In this document: piece by piece, positions 1 through 7,883 of the stretch
Layout: every line of letters begins with the position of its first letter
Numbering within the stretch: position 1 is the first letter of the stretch
Source of the DNA: Emticicia sp. CRIBPO
GTDB lineage: Bacteria; Bacteroidota; Bacteroidia; Cytophagales; Spirosomataceae
NCBI RefSeq assembly: GCF_009905725.1
Contig: NZ_JAAAKV010000008.1
Coordinates: 62,001 to 126,000, forward strand
Direction: 5' to 3'
Length of the DNA: 64,000 bases
The notes under the pieces: generated by a model
Told to the model about the DNA's origin: nothing
Seen by the model: only the letters and a program-made list of their open reading frames with translations
Database searches by the model: none
Program-made: the position numbers and the translations under genes

Positions 1-35
1 GTATAGCCACTCAGAGGGCTGCAAATTTTAAAAAA

Positions 36-860
36 ATGGCGATTAAGAAGTTAAAACCAACTACTCCGGGTCAAAGACATAGAATTGCTCCTAACTTTTC
101 AGACATCACTGCCTCAAAGCCAGAGAAAAGCCTGACAGAAGCGATCAAAAAAACCGGTGGTAGAAATAATGAAGGTCACCGTACTGCCAGATATATTGGT
201 GGTGGCCACAAAAGAAAATACCGTATCATAGATTTCAGAAGAGATAAACTTGACATCGCTGCTGAAGTATTGACTATCGAATACGATCCGAACCGTACAT
301 CAAGAATTGCATTGGTTCAATATACAGATGGTGAAAAAAGATATATCATCGCTCCTCAGGGTCTTCAGGTCGGACAAAGCATCATTGCAGGTCTTGACAT
401 CGCCCCTGAAGTAGGTAATTCACTTCCTTTAAAGAATATGCCACTGGGTACTATTGTTCACAACATTGAACTAACCCCTGGTAAAGGTGCACAATTAGCC
501 AGAAGTGCGGGTACTTATGCTCAGTTGCTGGCGAAAGACGGAAAGTTTGTCACCCTTAAAATGCCTTCTGGTGAAATGAGAATGGTATTGGGTGTTTGCG
601 TTGCGACTGTGGGATCGGTTTCAAACCCGGATCACATGAACGTAAGACTAGGTAAAGCCGGCCGTAACAGATGGTTGGGTCGTACACCAAGAGTAAGAGG
701 TGTGGCGATGAACCCGGTTGATCACCCGATGGGTGGTGGTGAAGGTCGTGCCTCAGGAGGTCACCCACGTTCTAGAAAAGGTTTGATCGCTAAAGGCAAG
801 AAAACCAGATCTAAAAATAAGTATTCTAATCGTCTAATTGTTTCACGTAGAACTAAATAA
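36..860 (+). CDS. rplB: 50S ribosomal protein L2
   Basis: L2 is a primary 23S rRNA-binding protein that helps form the peptidyl-transferase centre and joins the subunits. The 274-residue product matches the usual length of about 273. It carries the conserved C-terminal [14 protein letters not shown] segment (about residues 230-243) that contains the family's critical histidine. Translation starts at the ATG at 36 after an A-rich stretch without a Shine-Dalgarno sequence. It is the first complete gene here; the 35 bases before it should be the end of rplW plus a spacer (a TAG lies at 4-6), judged only from the conserved gene order. rpsS follows after 10 bp. Confidence 0.98.
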   Translation: MAIKKLKPTTPGQRHRIAPNFSDITASKPEKSLTEAIKKTGGRNNEGHRTARYIGGGHKRKYRIIDFRRDKLDIAAEVLTIEYDPNRTSRIALVQYTDGEKRYIIAPQGLQVGQSIIAGLDIAPEVGNSLPLKNMPLGTIVHNIELTPGKGAQLARSAGTYAQLLAKDGKFVTLKMPSGEMRMVLGVCVATVGSVSNPDHMNVRLGKAGRNRWLGRTPRVRGVAMNPVDHPMGGGEGRASGGHPRSRKGLIAKGKKTRSKNKYSNRLIVSRRTK

Positions 861-870
861 TATTCAATAA

Positions 871-1149
871 ATGGCTCGTTCGCTAAAAAAAGGACCTTAC
901 GTAGATTTTCGTCTTGAAAAAAAGGTCGATACAATGAATGATTCAGGTAAAAAATCTGTCATCAAAACCTGGTCACGTAGGTCAATGATAATACCTGATT
1001 TTATTGGACACACTTTTGCAGTACACAACGGAAATAAGTTTATTCCGGTTTATGTAACTGATAATATGGTTGGTCACAAGTTAGGTGAGTTTGCACCTAC
1101 CAGAAACTTCAGAGGCCACGTTAATAAAAAAGATAAAGGTAAAAGATAA
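871..1149 (+). CDS. rpsS: 30S ribosomal protein S19
   Basis: S19 sits in the head of the 30S subunit with S13 and contacts the A-site tRNA region. The 92-residue product begins [12 protein letters not shown] and contains the family signature around [16 protein letters not shown] (about residues 68-83). The length is normal. It lies 10 bp after rplB and ahead of rplV, the standard S10-operon order. The start is fixed by the conserved N-terminus. Confidence 0.98.
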   Translation: MARSLKKGPYVDFRLEKKVDTMNDSGKKSVIKTWSRRSMIIPDFIGHTFAVHNGNKFIPVYVTDNMVGHKLGEFAPTRNFRGHVNKKDKGKR

Positions 1150-1159
1150 TCTTAGAGGG

Positions 1160-1183
1160 TATTACTCTTTGAAATAAGTAATA
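1160..1183 (+). promoter_or_regulatory. Start-proximal hairpin before rplV
   Basis: TATTACT (1160-1166) and AGTAATA (1177-1183) form a perfect 7-bp inverted repeat around a 10-base loop. It ends two bases before the rplV ATG at 1186. A stem at this place could restrict ribosome access. A regulatory role is inference; the stem is AT-rich and weak. Confidence 0.35.
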
Positions 1184-1185
1184 AA

Positions 1186-1545
1186 ATGGAAGCAGTAGCA
1201 AAATTAAATGATTTCCCGACCTCACCACGTAAAGTGAGATTGGTTGCGGACTTAATCAGAGGAAAAAAAGTAAGTCAGGCTCTCGGTATCTTAACTTATC
1301 AGCCACAGGCGGCAGCACCGGTTATTAAAAAGGTGTTATTGTCTGCGATTGCAAACTGGCAGAATAAAAATGAGGATCTTAAAATCGAAGATGCTGATTT
1401 ATATGTAAAAACTATCATGATTGATGGTGGCAGAATGCTGAAAAGACTTAGACCTGCACCTCAGGGAAGGGCTTACCGCGTTAGAAAACGTTCTCATCAC
1501 GTAACAATAGTAGTTGATAACGTAAGTACTCCGGTTAGTGCCTAA
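1186..1545 (+). CDS. rplV: 50S ribosomal protein L22
   Basis: L22 binds 23S rRNA and its long beta-hairpin lines the peptide exit tunnel. The 119-residue product has the signature region with [16 protein letters not shown] near residues 13-28 and the basic hairpin [17 protein letters not shown] near residues 90-106. Length is typical. It sits between rpsS and rpsC. A 7-bp inverted repeat ends two bases upstream of the start codon. Confidence 0.98.
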   Translation: MEAVAKLNDFPTSPRKVRLVADLIRGKKVSQALGILTYQPQAAAPVIKKVLLSAIANWQNKNEDLKIEDADLYVKTIMIDGGRMLKRLRPAPQGRAYRVRKRSHHVTIVVDNVSTPVSA

Positions 1546-1593
1546 GTACTTTTGATCTATATTAATTTAAAGGATATATTATTATAAAAAAAC

Positions 1594-2391
1594 ATGGGAC
1601 AAAAAGTCAATCCTGTAGGTTTTAGACTCGGTTATATCAGAGGTTGGGAATCTAATTGGTACGGTGGTAAAAACTTTGCCGAGAAACTTGTTGAAGACGA
1701 AAAGATAAGAAAATATATTTCTGCTCGTATTCCTAAAGGTTCAATCTCAAGAGTAGTCATTGAAAGAACCTTGAAGAGAATCACCCTTACAATTCATACA
1801 GCGAGACCAGGTGTCGTTATCGGTAAAGCTGGTAGTGAGGTTGATAAGTTAAGAGAAGAGCTTAAAAAATTGACAGGTAAAGATGTTCAAATCAACATTT
1901 TTGAAATCAAAAGACCTGAAATTGATGCTAAATTAGTTGGAGAAGCAGTTGCTCAGCAATTGAAAGCCAGAATTTCATACCGTAGGGCTATGAAACAAGC
2001 TATTCAGGCTGCGGTAAGAGTAGGTGCTCAGGGAATCAAAATTAAACTTTCCGGACGTTTGGGTGGAGCTGAAATGGCCCGTACTGAAATGTACAAGGAA
2101 GGACGTATTCCTCTTCATACACTTAGGGCTGATATCGATTATGCAGTTTCTGAAGCGTTGACTGTTTACGGTCTGATTGGAATTAAAGTTTGGGTATTCA
2201 AAGGCGAAGTTTTTGGTAAAAGAGATCTTACTTCAGTAGCTTCTTTAGCAACTGAAACCAATGACAACAAAAAGAACGCCAGCGGCTCGAATAACTATAA
2301 CAATAGCAGAGGCGGTCAGGACGATAAAGACAGAGGCGGTAAAAAGAGAAGGAATAATAACAATAAGAATAACGGCCCTAGAAGAAATTGA
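1594..2391 (+). CDS. rpsC: 30S ribosomal protein S3, extended tail
   Basis: S3 lies at the mRNA entry of the 30S subunit. The 265-residue product has the N-terminal [12 protein letters not shown] start, a type-2 KH domain (about residues 40-108, with [13 protein letters not shown]) and the C-terminal S3 domain (about 119-210). Residues from about 222 on form a low-complexity tail rich in Asn, Gly, Lys and Arg that is absent from the 233-residue E. coli protein. Such tails are common in Bacteroidota; the function of this one is unknown. The gene is followed by rplP after 32 bp. Confidence 0.98.
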   Translation: MGQKVNPVGFRLGYIRGWESNWYGGKNFAEKLVEDEKIRKYISARIPKGSISRVVIERTLKRITLTIHTARPGVVIGKAGSEVDKLREELKKLTGKDVQINIFEIKRPEIDAKLVGEAVAQQLKARISYRRAMKQAIQAAVRVGAQGIKIKLSGRLGGAEMARTEMYKEGRIPLHTLRADIDYAVSEALTVYGLIGIKVWVFKGEVFGKRDLTSVASLATETNDNKKNASGSNNYNNSRGGQDDKDRGGKKRRNNNNKNNGPRRN

Positions 2392-2423
2392 TAATTGGTC
2401 AAAAGCCTAAAAATATTTAAGTT

Positions 2424-2843
2424 ATGTTACAACCGAGAAGAACGAAATTTCGTAAACAACAGAAAGGCAGGATAAAGGGTGTGGCTACAAGAGGTCATGA
2501 GATTGCATTTGGTTCTTTTGCCATTAAATCTCTTGAACCGGGTAGAATCACCGCAAGACAAATTGAGGCAGCACGTATTGGTGTTACGCGTGCTATGAAA
2601 CGTGAAGGACAGGTTTGGATCCGTATTTTCCCGGACAATCCTATCACTAAGAAACCTCAGGAAGTACGTATGGGTAAAGGTAAAGGAGCTCCTGAATACT
2701 GGGTAGCTAACATTTATCCGGGAACCATATTATTTGAAGCAACCGGAGTATCTTTAGAAGTAGCCAAAGAAGCTTTAAGATTAGCGGCTCAAAAGTTACC
2801 TGTAAAGACAAAATTTGTAGTACGTAGGGATTTTGAAGCATAA
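2424..2843 (+). CDS. rplP: 50S ribosomal protein L16
   Basis: L16 binds near the A-site side of the peptidyl-transferase centre and helps position aminoacyl-tRNA. The 139-residue product begins [16 protein letters not shown] and has the [13 protein letters not shown] signature at about residues 82-94, both typical. It is the usual length and follows rpsC, with rpmC 31 bp downstream. Confidence 0.98.
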   Translation: MLQPRRTKFRKQQKGRIKGVATRGHEIAFGSFAIKSLEPGRITARQIEAARIGVTRAMKREGQVWIRIFPDNPITKKPQEVRMGKGKGAPEYWVANIYPGTILFEATGVSLEVAKEALRLAAQKLPVKTKFVVRRDFEA

Positions 2844-2874
2844 TTCCTTTAATGGACTTTGAACTGACAAGAAG

Positions 2875-3057
2875 ATGAAAAAAAATGACATTAGCGGTTT
2901 AACCGTTGAACAATTACAGCAACAGATATCTGAGGAAAAGGATAGATTGGTAAAATTAAAATTTGCTCATGCAATTACGCCGATAGAAAATCCTAAAAGA
3001 ATTACTGAATCCCGGAAATCTATCGCCCGCTTACTAACCCAATTGAGTAGTAAGTAA
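2875..3057 (+). CDS. rpmC: 50S ribosomal protein L29
   Basis: L29 is a small two-helix protein near the tunnel exit that contacts SRP and trigger factor. The 60-residue product has the expected helical pattern (GLTVEQLQQQISEEKDRLVKL) and the short motif with NPKRITESRKSIARL at residues 39-53. Position between rplP and rpsQ supports the call, since the family is too short for strong motif evidence alone. Confidence 0.95.
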   Translation: MKKNDISGLTVEQLQQQISEEKDRLVKLKFAHAITPIENPKRITESRKSIARLLTQLSSK

Positions 3058-3083
3058 CTAAATTAATTTTACCTAAATTTTAC

Positions 3084-3105
3084 ATGGTCTGCTAACAACA
3101 GCCAT
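3084..3105 (+). promoter_or_regulatory. Small hairpin before rpsQ
   Basis: ATGG-CTG (3084-3087, 3089-3091) pairs with CAG-CCAT (3099-3105) around a 7-base loop, with one bulged T at 3088. It lies 15 bases before the rpsQ ATG in the 63-bp rpmC-rpsQ spacer. It may be a translational leader element, but the stem is short. Confidence 0.25.
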
Positions 3106-3120
3106 TAATCTTTACTCAAG

Positions 3121-3378
3121 ATGGAAGAAAGACAAGTAAGAAAAGAAAGAGTTGGGGTAGTCACCAGTAACAAAATGGACAAATCAGGAGTTATCCAGGT
3201 TGTCCGTAAGGTGAAACACCCGAAATATGGTAAGTTCATGCTCAAAACCAAAAAATTCATGTTTCATGATGAAAATGGTGAGGCCGGTATCGGTGATACT
3301 GTAAAGATCATGGAAACAAGACCTTTGAGCAAAAACAAAAATTGGAGATTGGTTGAGATCCTAGAGAAAGCCAAGTAA
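3121..3378 (+). CDS. rpsQ: 30S ribosomal protein S17
   Basis: S17 is an OB-fold primary 16S rRNA-binding protein. The 85-residue product shows the family features [16 protein letters not shown] (residues 12-27), VKHPKYGKF and the C-terminal [17 protein letters not shown]. The length is normal. It follows rpmC after a 63-bp spacer holding a small inverted repeat and precedes rplN. Confidence 0.97.
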   Translation: MEERQVRKERVGVVTSNKMDKSGVIQVVRKVKHPKYGKFMLKTKKFMFHDENGEAGIGDTVKIMETRPLSKNKNWRLVEILEKAK

Positions 3379-3417
3379 TTCAATTGATTTATAAACAATA
3401 GTTAATAACTAAAAAAG

Positions 3418-3786
3418 ATGTTACAGCAAGAATCAAGAGCCAATGTAGCCGACAATAGTGGTGCTAAAGAGGTTTTAGTTATACGAGTGTTAGGCGGAAC
3501 ACGCAAAAGATACGCCAGTATTGGAGACAAGGTAGTCGTTACTGTAAAGCACGCTGTATCTTCTTCCAATATGAAAAAAGGAACAGTTTCCAAGGCTGTT
3601 GTTGTAAGAACTAAAAAAGAAATCCGTAGAAAGGATGGTTCTTATATCAGATTCGAGGAAAACGCGGTAGTTCTTTTGAACAACCAGAACGAGCCAAGAG
3701 GTACAAGGATTTTCGGACCTGTTGCCAGAGAGCTTAGAGAAAAACAGTTTATGAAAATCGTATCACTGGCTCCTGAAGTACTTTAA
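3418..3786 (+). CDS. rplN: 50S ribosomal protein L14
   Basis: L14 binds 23S rRNA at the subunit interface and takes part in an intersubunit bridge with 16S rRNA. The 122-residue product has [18 protein letters not shown] at the N-terminus and ends in [23 protein letters not shown], both hallmark segments. Length is exactly typical. A 5-bp inverted repeat with a 3-base loop lies at 3399-3411, too small to interpret. Confidence 0.98.
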   Translation: MLQQESRANVADNSGAKEVLVIRVLGGTRKRYASIGDKVVVTVKHAVSSSNMKKGTVSKAVVVRTKKEIRRKDGSYIRFEENAVVLLNNQNEPRGTRIFGPVARELREKQFMKIVSLAPEVL

Positions 3787-3817
3787 GAGTTGGTTTTATT
3801 ATAAACACTATACAAAA

Positions 3818-4156
3818 ATGGAAAGAAAGTTTAATAAACAACCAAAACTGCACGTACGCTCAGGTGATACTGTTGAAGTTATTGCAGGTAACGCCAAAGG
3901 AAAACGTGGCAAGATTACTGAGGTTATCGTAAAGAAAAACCGTGTGATCGTTGAAGGGGTGAATATGATCAAGAAACATATCAAACCTAACGCTCAGAAT
4001 CCACAAGGCGAAATCAAAGAGCTTGAAGGATCAATTCATATCAGTAACGTTCAGGTGGTAGATGCCTCAACAGGCAAAGCTACAAGAACTGGCAGAAAAG
4101 TTAATGATGCCGGAAAACTTCAGAGGTATTCAAAAGCATCAGGTAAATTTATTTAA
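3818..4156 (+). CDS. rplX: 50S ribosomal protein L24
   Basis: L24 is an assembly-initiator protein that binds the 5' part of 23S rRNA and sits near the tunnel exit. The 112-residue product contains a KOW motif (VRSGDTVEVIAGNAKGKRGKI, about residues 13-33, read in two overlapping parts) followed by VIVEGVNMIKKHIKP. Length is typical. It lies 31 bp after rplN and 39 bp before rplE. Confidence 0.97.
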   Translation: MERKFNKQPKLHVRSGDTVEVIAGNAKGKRGKITEVIVKKNRVIVEGVNMIKKHIKPNAQNPQGEIKELEGSIHISNVQVVDASTGKATRTGRKVNDAGKLQRYSKASGKFI

Positions 4157-4167
4157 TTATTATAATC

Positions 4168-4184
4168 GTGGGTCGGTAATCCAC
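4168..4184 (+). promoter_or_regulatory. Hairpin before rplE
   Basis: GTGGGT (4168-4173) pairs with ATCCAC (4179-4184), with one G-U pair, around the loop CGGTA. It ends 11 bases before the rplE ATG. In E. coli, S8 controls the spc operon by binding mRNA at the rplE start. Whether this stem does so here cannot be judged from sequence alone. Confidence 0.3.
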
Positions 4185-4195
4185 AATTTAATCAT

Positions 4196-4741
4196 ATGGC
4201 AAGGCTAAAAGATAAATATAGATCGGAAATCGTAGGAGGACTACAGGAGAAATTTGGTTACAAATCAATCATGCAGGTTCCTAAACTTCTTAAAATCGTT
4301 GTAAACCGTGGAGTAGGAGCCGCAACAGGCGACAAAAAACTGGTTGACAGCAGTGTTGAAGAACTTTCAACCATCACCGGTCAGAGAGCGATCGCTACCC
4401 TTTCTAAGAAAGCGGTATCAAACTTCAAACTTCGTGAAAACATGCCGATCGGAGCAAAGGTTACCCTTAGATCTGAGATCATGTATGAATTCCTTGATCG
4501 TCTTACTTCAGTGGCTCTGCCGCGTGTAAGAGACTTCCAGGGGATCAGCGACAAAGGATTTGATGGCAGAGGAAATTATACTTTCGGTGTTACTGAACAG
4601 ATCATCTTCCCTGAAATTTCAATCGACAAGATTTCTAAAATTCAGGGTATGGACATCACTTTCGTAACTACGGCTAAAACGGATGCTGAAAGCTACGAAT
4701 TGCTTAAAGCTCTGGGCTTACCTTTTTCAAATAAAAAATAA
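4196..4741 (+). CDS. rplE: 50S ribosomal protein L5
   Basis: L5 binds 5S rRNA and places it in the central protuberance, where it contacts S13 and P-site tRNA. The 181-residue product shows [15 protein letters not shown] (about residues 34-48), [21 protein letters not shown] and the C-terminal [10 protein letters not shown] region. Length is typical. A 6-bp hairpin with a 5-base loop lies just upstream. Confidence 0.98.
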   Translation: MARLKDKYRSEIVGGLQEKFGYKSIMQVPKLLKIVVNRGVGAATGDKKLVDSSVEELSTITGQRAIATLSKKAVSNFKLRENMPIGAKVTLRSEIMYEFLDRLTSVALPRVRDFQGISDKGFDGRGNYTFGVTEQIIFPEISIDKISKIQGMDITFVTTAKTDAESYELLKALGLPFSNKK

Positions 4742-4767
4742 TACACTTTAGATAAATACGCTAAGCA

Positions 4768-5037
4768 ATGGCAAAAGAGTCAATAAAAGCAAGAGAAAGA
4801 AAGAGAGAAAGACTTGTGGCAAAGTATGCTGATAAAAGAGCTACTTTGAAAGCTGCGGGTGACTGGCAGGGCCTTGATGCTCTTCCGAAGAACTCATCTT
4901 CAGTAAGACTTCATAACAGATGTAAACTTACCGGCAGACCTAAAGGGTATATGCGTAAGTTCGGAATCAACCGTGTTACTTTCAGAGAAATGGCTGGTAG
5001 CGGTTTTATTCCAGGTGTTACAAAATCTTCTTGGTAA
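4768..5037 (+). CDS. rpsN: 30S ribosomal protein S14, zinc-free type
   Basis: S14 assembles late into the 30S head. The 89-residue product has the signature [24 protein letters not shown] split over residues 51-74. It carries a single cysteine and lacks the paired CxxC ligands of the 61-residue zinc-binding form, so it is the C-minus type that folds without zinc. It lies 26 bp after rplE. An internal promoter and leader follow before rpsH. Confidence 0.97.
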   Translation: MAKESIKARERKRERLVAKYADKRATLKAAGDWQGLDALPKNSSSVRLHNRCKLTGRPKGYMRKFGINRVTFREMAGSGFIPGVTKSSW

Positions 5038-5064
5038 AATATTTTTTTTCTAAATTAGAATTAC

Positions 5065-5072
5065 TATCTTTG
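5065..5072 (+). promoter_or_regulatory. Internal promoter -7 box before rpsH
   Basis: TATCTTTG matches the Bacteroidota TAnnTTTG -7 element exactly. The -33 region is only a T-run (5042-5049) rather than a clear TTG. It lies in the 112-bp rpsN-rpsH spacer, the longest between ribosomal protein genes of this cluster, and would give a leader of about 70 bases. It could restart transcription in the middle of the cluster. Confidence 0.5.
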
Positions 5073-5080
5073 CAGCCCAG

Positions 5081-5111
5081 TTAAGTAAGTCACTCCCGTG
5101 ATACTACTTAA
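5081..5111 (+). promoter_or_regulatory. rpsH leader hairpin
   Basis: TTAAGTA (5081-5087) pairs with TACTTAA (5105-5111), and TCAC (5090-5093) with GTGA (5098-5101), around the loop TCCC, with a small internal loop between the two helices. It begins right after the candidate internal promoter and lies in the presumed 5' leader of rpsH. S8 is a known translational repressor in other bacteria, so an autoregulatory site is possible but unproven. Confidence 0.45.
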
Positions 5112-5149
5112 TGTTGGCTTAAGGTATCCAATTAATAAAAATTTTAAAA

Positions 5150-5551
5150 ATGATAACAACGGATCCAATAGCAGATTTTCTTACGAGAATCAGAAATGCT
5201 ATTAAAGCAAGACACAGAGTTGTTGAAATTCCTGCCTCAAATTTAAAGAAGGAACTTACAAAAGTGTTATACGAAAAAGGCTACATTCAGAGCTACAAAT
5301 TTGAAGACGAAACCGCTCAGGGGTCAATCAAAATTGCCTTGAAATATAACACCCTCACCAAACAGTCGGCTATCGTTAACTTAACCAGGGTTTCAAAACC
5401 GGGTTTGAGAAAATATGCTAAAGCTGATGAATTACCGCGTGTTCTTAACGGTTTAGGTATCGCCATCCTTTCTACTTCTAAGGGTGTTGTTACTGACAAA
5501 GAAGCCAGAACACTGAATATCGGTGGTGAAGTTCTTTGTTATATATATTAA
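5150..5551 (+). CDS. rpsH: 30S ribosomal protein S8
   Basis: S8 is a primary 16S rRNA-binding protein of the central domain and a known translational repressor of the spc operon in E. coli. The 133-residue product starts MITTDPIADFLTRIRNA and ends with the signature STSKGVVTDKEAR...GGEVLCYIY. Length is typical. Its own promoter and leader hairpin appear to lie upstream, which would make it the head of a sub-operon. Confidence 0.98.
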   Translation: MITTDPIADFLTRIRNAIKARHRVVEIPASNLKKELTKVLYEKGYIQSYKFEDETAQGSIKIALKYNTLTKQSAIVNLTRVSKPGLRKYAKADELPRVLNGLGIAILSTSKGVVTDKEARTLNIGGEVLCYIY

Positions 5552-5598
5552 TTTATTTTTGTTGACCGCTTATTCAATTAAGCCTTAAACGTTTCAAA

Positions 5599-6156
5599 AT
5601 GTCAAGAATAGGTAAAAAACCAATTACTATACCTGCAGGCGTTACAATCACGATCGGAGACGGTAACCTTGTAACAGCCAACGGGCCGAAAGGTAAACTT
5701 AGTCAGAAAATTGATTCTGACATGAAATTAACTCTTGAAGACGGCGTACTTACAGTAGAAAGACCTTCAGAGCAAAAAAGACACAAAGCACTACACGGTC
5801 TTTACAGATCTTTATTGAATAACCTTATTATCGGGGTTAGTCAGGGTTACAAAAACGAACTTGAACTTGTAGGGGTAGGTTACAAAGCCACCAACAATGG
5901 TAATATCATCGACTTCTCTTTAGGATACTCTCACAACATTTATCTGATTGTACCTTCTGAAATCAAAGTTGAAACTAAAATGGAGAAAGGTAAAAACCCT
6001 ATCGTTATTTTAGAAACTGTTGATAAACAATTACTTGGACTAGTTTCTGCAAAGATTAAGTCTCTGAGAAAATCTGAGCCGTACAAAGGTAAAGGTATTC
6101 GTTTTGTTGGTGAGGTTATCAGACGTAAAGCTGGTAAGACTGCAGGTAAGAAATAA
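5599..6156 (+). CDS. rplF: 50S ribosomal protein L6
   Basis: L6 binds near the sarcin-ricin loop at the factor-binding site. The 185-residue product has two repeated L6 domains and the C-terminal signature with EPYKGKGIRFVGEVIRRKAGK (residues about 159-179, read in parts). Start MSRIGKKPITIPAGV is canonical. A 5-bp inverted repeat (5568-5572 with 5579-5583) lies 15 bp upstream. Confidence 0.98.
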   Translation: MSRIGKKPITIPAGVTITIGDGNLVTANGPKGKLSQKIDSDMKLTLEDGVLTVERPSEQKRHKALHGLYRSLLNNLIIGVSQGYKNELELVGVGYKATNNGNIIDFSLGYSHNIYLIVPSEIKVETKMEKGKNPIVILETVDKQLLGLVSAKIKSLRKSEPYKGKGIRFVGEVIRRKAGKTAGKK

Positions 6157-6185
6157 GTAAAGAATCTTAATAATTTTAAATAGAT

Positions 6186-6533
6186 ATGTCAAGCGTTAAG
6201 ACTGAAAGAAGACAAAAAGTAAAATGGAGAATCAGAAGGAAACTTAGTGGAACTTCTGCTCGTCCGAGACTTTCTGTTTTTCGTAGCAATACAGGTATTT
6301 ATGCTCAATTAATAGATGATATTAATGGTTTAACCCTAGCTTCTTTGTCAAGCAAAGAACTTGGACTTAAATCCCTGAGTGTAGATAATTCGAAACAAGT
6401 AGGAATAGCTTTAGCAAAAAAAGCTATCGAAGGAGGGATTTCAACTTGTGTTTTTGATAGAAGTGGATATTTGTATCATGGCAATGTGAAATCTTTGGCA
6501 GAGGGAGCGAGAGAAGGAGGCCTTAAATTTTAA
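6186..6533 (+). CDS. rplR: 50S ribosomal protein L18
   Basis: L18 binds 5S rRNA together with L5. The 115-residue product has the basic N-terminus ([28 protein letters not shown], residues about 8-35 in parts) and the C-terminal [21 protein letters not shown] segment. Length is typical. It lies 29 bp after rplF and 19 bp before rpsE. Confidence 0.97.
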   Translation: MSSVKTERRQKVKWRIRRKLSGTSARPRLSVFRSNTGIYAQLIDDINGLTLASLSSKELGLKSLSVDNSKQVGIALAKKAIEGGISTCVFDRSGYLYHGNVKSLAEGAREGGLKF

Positions 6534-6552
6534 TTTTTGAATTTTAGACAAA

Positions 6553-7059
6553 ATGAGTAAAGTATTAAAAGTAAACGAATCTGAACTTAAAGAAAAGGTC
6601 GTTGCCATCAATAGAGTTGCCAAAGTTGTTAAAGGTGGACGTCGTTTCAGCTTCTCTGCGATAGTTGTATTGGGTGATGGACAAGGTGCAGTAGGTCACG
6701 GGCTTGGAAAAGCCAATGAAGTTACTGACGCCATCTCTAAAGCCATTGAAGATGCCAGGAAAAATCTTGTGAACGTGCCGATCATTAACAGCACTGTACC
6801 TCACGAAATGCATGGTAAATACTCTGGAGGTTATGTATTTGTAAAACCAGCTGCTCCGGGTACCGGTGTTATCGCTGGTGGTGCGATGCGTGCCGTATTA
6901 GAGGCTGCCGGAGTGCACAATGTATTAGCCAAATCAAAAGGATCTTCTAACCCGCACAACGTGGTTAAAGCTACTATTGATGCTCTTACTAAAATGAGGG
7001 CTCCTCATGAAGTGGCTATACAAAGAAGAGTTAAACTTAATAAAGTATATAACGGCTAA
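6553..7059 (+). CDS. rpsE: 30S ribosomal protein S5
   Basis: S5 contributes to mRNA unwinding and decoding fidelity. The 168-residue product has the double-stranded RNA-binding-like N-domain ([25 protein letters not shown], about residues 22-46 in parts), the [10 protein letters not shown] motif and the C-domain with [21 protein letters not shown]. Length is typical. It is followed by rpmD after 25 bp. Confidence 0.98.
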   Translation: MSKVLKVNESELKEKVVAINRVAKVVKGGRRFSFSAIVVLGDGQGAVGHGLGKANEVTDAISKAIEDARKNLVNVPIINSTVPHEMHGKYSGGYVFVKPAAPGTGVIAGGAMRAVLEAAGVHNVLAKSKGSSNPHNVVKATIDALTKMRAPHEVAIQRRVKLNKVYNG

Positions 7060-7084
7060 TTATAGCATTTAAAGATATATTTCA

Positions 7085-7264
7085 ATGGCAAAGATTAAAA
7101 TCACTCAGGTGAGAAGCTTAATTGACAGACCCAACAATCAAAAGTTGACTATCAAAGCTCTCGGACTTGGAAAGATTGGAAAGTCTGTAGAAAAAGAAAC
7201 TAACCCGGCTATCGACGGTATGGTTAGAAAAATACAGCATTTAGTTACTGTAGAAAATTTATAA
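7085..7264 (+). CDS. rpmD: 50S ribosomal protein L30
   Basis: This short gene encodes a 59-residue protein starting MAKIKITQVRSLIDRP and containing KLTIKALGLGKIGKSVEKE, the hallmark of bacterial L30, and it ends in GMVRKIQHLVTVENL. L30 binds 23S rRNA near the 5S rRNA. It lies in the conserved slot between rpsE and rplO. The ATG is at 7085 and the TAA at 7262-7264. Confidence 0.97.
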   Translation: MAKIKITQVRSLIDRPNNQKLTIKALGLGKIGKSVEKETNPAIDGMVRKIQHLVTVENL

Positions 7265-7280
7265 TAGGGTAAACCGAGTG

Positions 7281-7297
7281 ATCCCGCCGGACGGGAT
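7281..7297 (+). promoter_or_regulatory. GC-rich hairpin before rplO
   Basis: ATCCCG (7281-7286) and CGGGAT (7292-7297) form a perfect stem around CCGGA. It stands out in an otherwise AT-rich spacer and lies 18 bases before the rplO ATG. No T-run follows, so it is not a standard terminator. It may be a processing or translational element. Confidence 0.4.
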
Positions 7298-7315
7298 TGC
7301 GTAAATAAAATCATA

Positions 7316-7783
7316 ATGATAACTTTAGAAACTTTAAAACCTGCGGAAGGTTCAGTAAGAAACAACACCAGATTAGGTAGAGGTCAGGGTTCTGGCGGTG
7401 GTGGTACAGCTAAAAGAGGTCACAAAGGAGCGAAATCAAGATCTGGTTACAGCCAGAAGAGAGGCTTTGAAGGTGGTCAGATGCCATTGCAAAGAAGAGT
7501 ACCTAAGTTTGGTTTCAAAAATATTAACCGTGTTGAATACAAAGCTATCAACCTTGATACAATCCAGGCTTTGGTTGACAAAACCGGTGTTAATGTAATA
7601 GACATCTCTGTTCTTTACAACAACGGTCTGATCGCTAAAACTGACCTGGTTAAGATTCTTGGCAGAGGTGAAATCACAGCAGCTGTTGAAATTAAAATCA
7701 ACGCGTTCTCTAAAACTGCTGTTGAAGCAATTGAGAAAGCTGGTGGTAAAGCTTCAGTTGATACAGCTAAAGTTTCAGCATAA
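7316..7783 (+). CDS. rplO: 50S ribosomal protein L15
   Basis: L15 is a late-assembling 23S rRNA-binding protein. The 155-residue product has the glycine-rich N-terminal segment with RLGRGQGSGGGGTAKRGHKG (residues 20-39) and GGQMPLQRRVPKFGF, both canonical. Length is slightly above the E. coli protein (144). It lies 51 bp after rpmD, behind a GC-rich hairpin, and 100 bp before secY. Confidence 0.98.
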   Translation: MITLETLKPAEGSVRNNTRLGRGQGSGGGGTAKRGHKGAKSRSGYSQKRGFEGGQMPLQRRVPKFGFKNINRVEYKAINLDTIQALVDKTGVNVIDISVLYNNGLIAKTDLVKILGRGEITAAVEIKINAFSKTAVEAIEKAGGKASVDTAKVSA

Positions 7784-7790
7784 CATTTAA

Positions 7791-7813
7791 CTCGAAGAAT
7801 TCTTTTCTTCGGG
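7791..7813 (+). promoter_or_regulatory. Hairpin between rplO and secY
   Basis: CTCGAAGAA (7791-7799) pairs with TTCTTCGGG (7805-7813) through 9 bp including one G-U, around TTCTT. The downstream bases are T-rich (TTCATTGTTTTTATAAC) but contain no clean U-tract. It could be a weak terminator or attenuator that lowers secY expression relative to ribosomal genes, or an RNA stability element. Confidence 0.45.
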
Positions 7814-7883
7814 TTCATTGTTTTTATAACAATACAAGAGAAATAAAACGGCCTCGCCGGAATATTAAATAGTTTATTTTACT

